Source: Ifrita kowaldi
Taxonomy: Eukaryota > Chordata > Aves > Passeriformes > Cinclosomatidae
Direction of reading: 5' to 3'
Length of the DNA: 64,000 bases
Assembly (NCBI GenBank): GCA_013398055.1
Contig: VZRS01005518.1
Span: 422,263-486,262 of the forward strand
Shown: positions 63,889 through 64,000 of the stretch, in pieces
How positions within the stretch are numbered: position 1 is the first letter of the stretch
Layout: each line of letters begins with the position of its first letter
Translations under genes and position numbers: made by a program
Notes under the pieces: model-generated
Told to the model about the DNA's origin: nothing
The model's database searches: none
What the model saw: only the letters and a program-made list of their open reading frames with translations

Positions 63889-64000
63889 CTGCGGGAGAGG
63901 AGACGGGGAGAGGAGGGAGAAAGGAGCGGTCAGGAACGGAGCGGGGTCCCGGGCCGCCCGCCCGCCCCTTGCGCCCGCCGCAGGGCTGCAAGCGAGCGGC
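63889..64000 (-). other. HAND1: HAND1 intron 1, 3' end
   Basis: GC-rich intron end with a polypyrimidine tract (minus strand ctccctcctctccccgtctcctctcccgcag) feeding the last exon. Continues past the window edge. Confidence 0.8.

Noticed and set aside
1..64000. CRISPR arrays, operons, phage or other prokaryotic defence systems
   Set aside because: Split genes with vertebrate splice signals, CR1 repeats and vertebrate synteny show this is animal nuclear DNA. No regularly spaced repeat array is present.
1..64000. tRNA, rRNA, snoRNA or microRNA genes
   Set aside because: I found no cloverleaf-compatible A/B boxes, rRNA similarity or convincing long miRNA-type hairpin by reading. A covariance-model scan would be decisive and could not be run.

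Overview
This window is nuclear DNA from a vertebrate, most probably a bird. It carries three recognisable protein-coding genes in the order GALNT10 (+, 5' part missing) - SAP30L (+) - HAND1 (-, only the last exon). From memory, this is the order and orientation of the human 5q33 block. The bird assignment rests on a CR1 retroposon with its typical (ATTCTGTG)n 3' end at 51858-52403, a second older CR1 remnant, rather compact introns and sparse repeats. I cannot name the species. There are no bacterial-style systems, CRISPR arrays, operons or tRNA/rRNA genes that I could support.

Layout. 1-35207: nine exons of GALNT10 (polypeptide N-acetylgalactosaminyltransferase 10), matching the last nine of the roughly twelve exons of the human gene. 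They cover nearly the whole GT-A catalytic domain and the complete ricin-type lectin domain. A probable 3'UTR runs to about 38.6 kb. 38.6-43.4 kb is spacer with several AT-rich, homeodomain-motif-bearing blocks. An assembly gap (43383-43841) removes the SAP30L promoter and 5'UTR. 43844-49767: four coding exons of SAP30L, a complete 178-residue Sin3A-associated corepressor. It is followed by a long probable 3'UTR (to about 55.25 kb) that contains the CR1 copy. 55.3-63.2 kb is the SAP30L-HAND1 spacer, increasingly GC-rich. It holds at least four stretches dense in GATA, YY1, CArG/SRF, forkhead and homeodomain motifs. 63225-63888: 3'UTR and final coding exon of HAND1 on the minus strand; its first exon lies beyond the window.

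How it fits together. GALNT10 (Golgi O-glycosylation enzyme) and SAP30L (Sin3/HDAC corepressor subunit) are broadly used genes. HAND1 is a heart and lateral-mesoderm bHLH regulator. The non-coding blocks in GALNT10 introns and in the spacers may therefore be HAND1 regulatory elements lodged in or beside bystander genes. That is inference from motif content and position only.

The most interesting sequence-level observations are: a GC-AG intron in GALNT10 that also hosts an LTR-like insertion; a weak SAP30L exon-2 donor flanking frame-symmetric exons; a CAGCAG tandem acceptor in HAND1; a motif cluster at 59286-59510 with a perfect CArG box, GATA and YY1 sites; and a 10-bp inverted pair of homeodomain-type sites in GALNT10 intron 7. 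I found no convincing new gene system.
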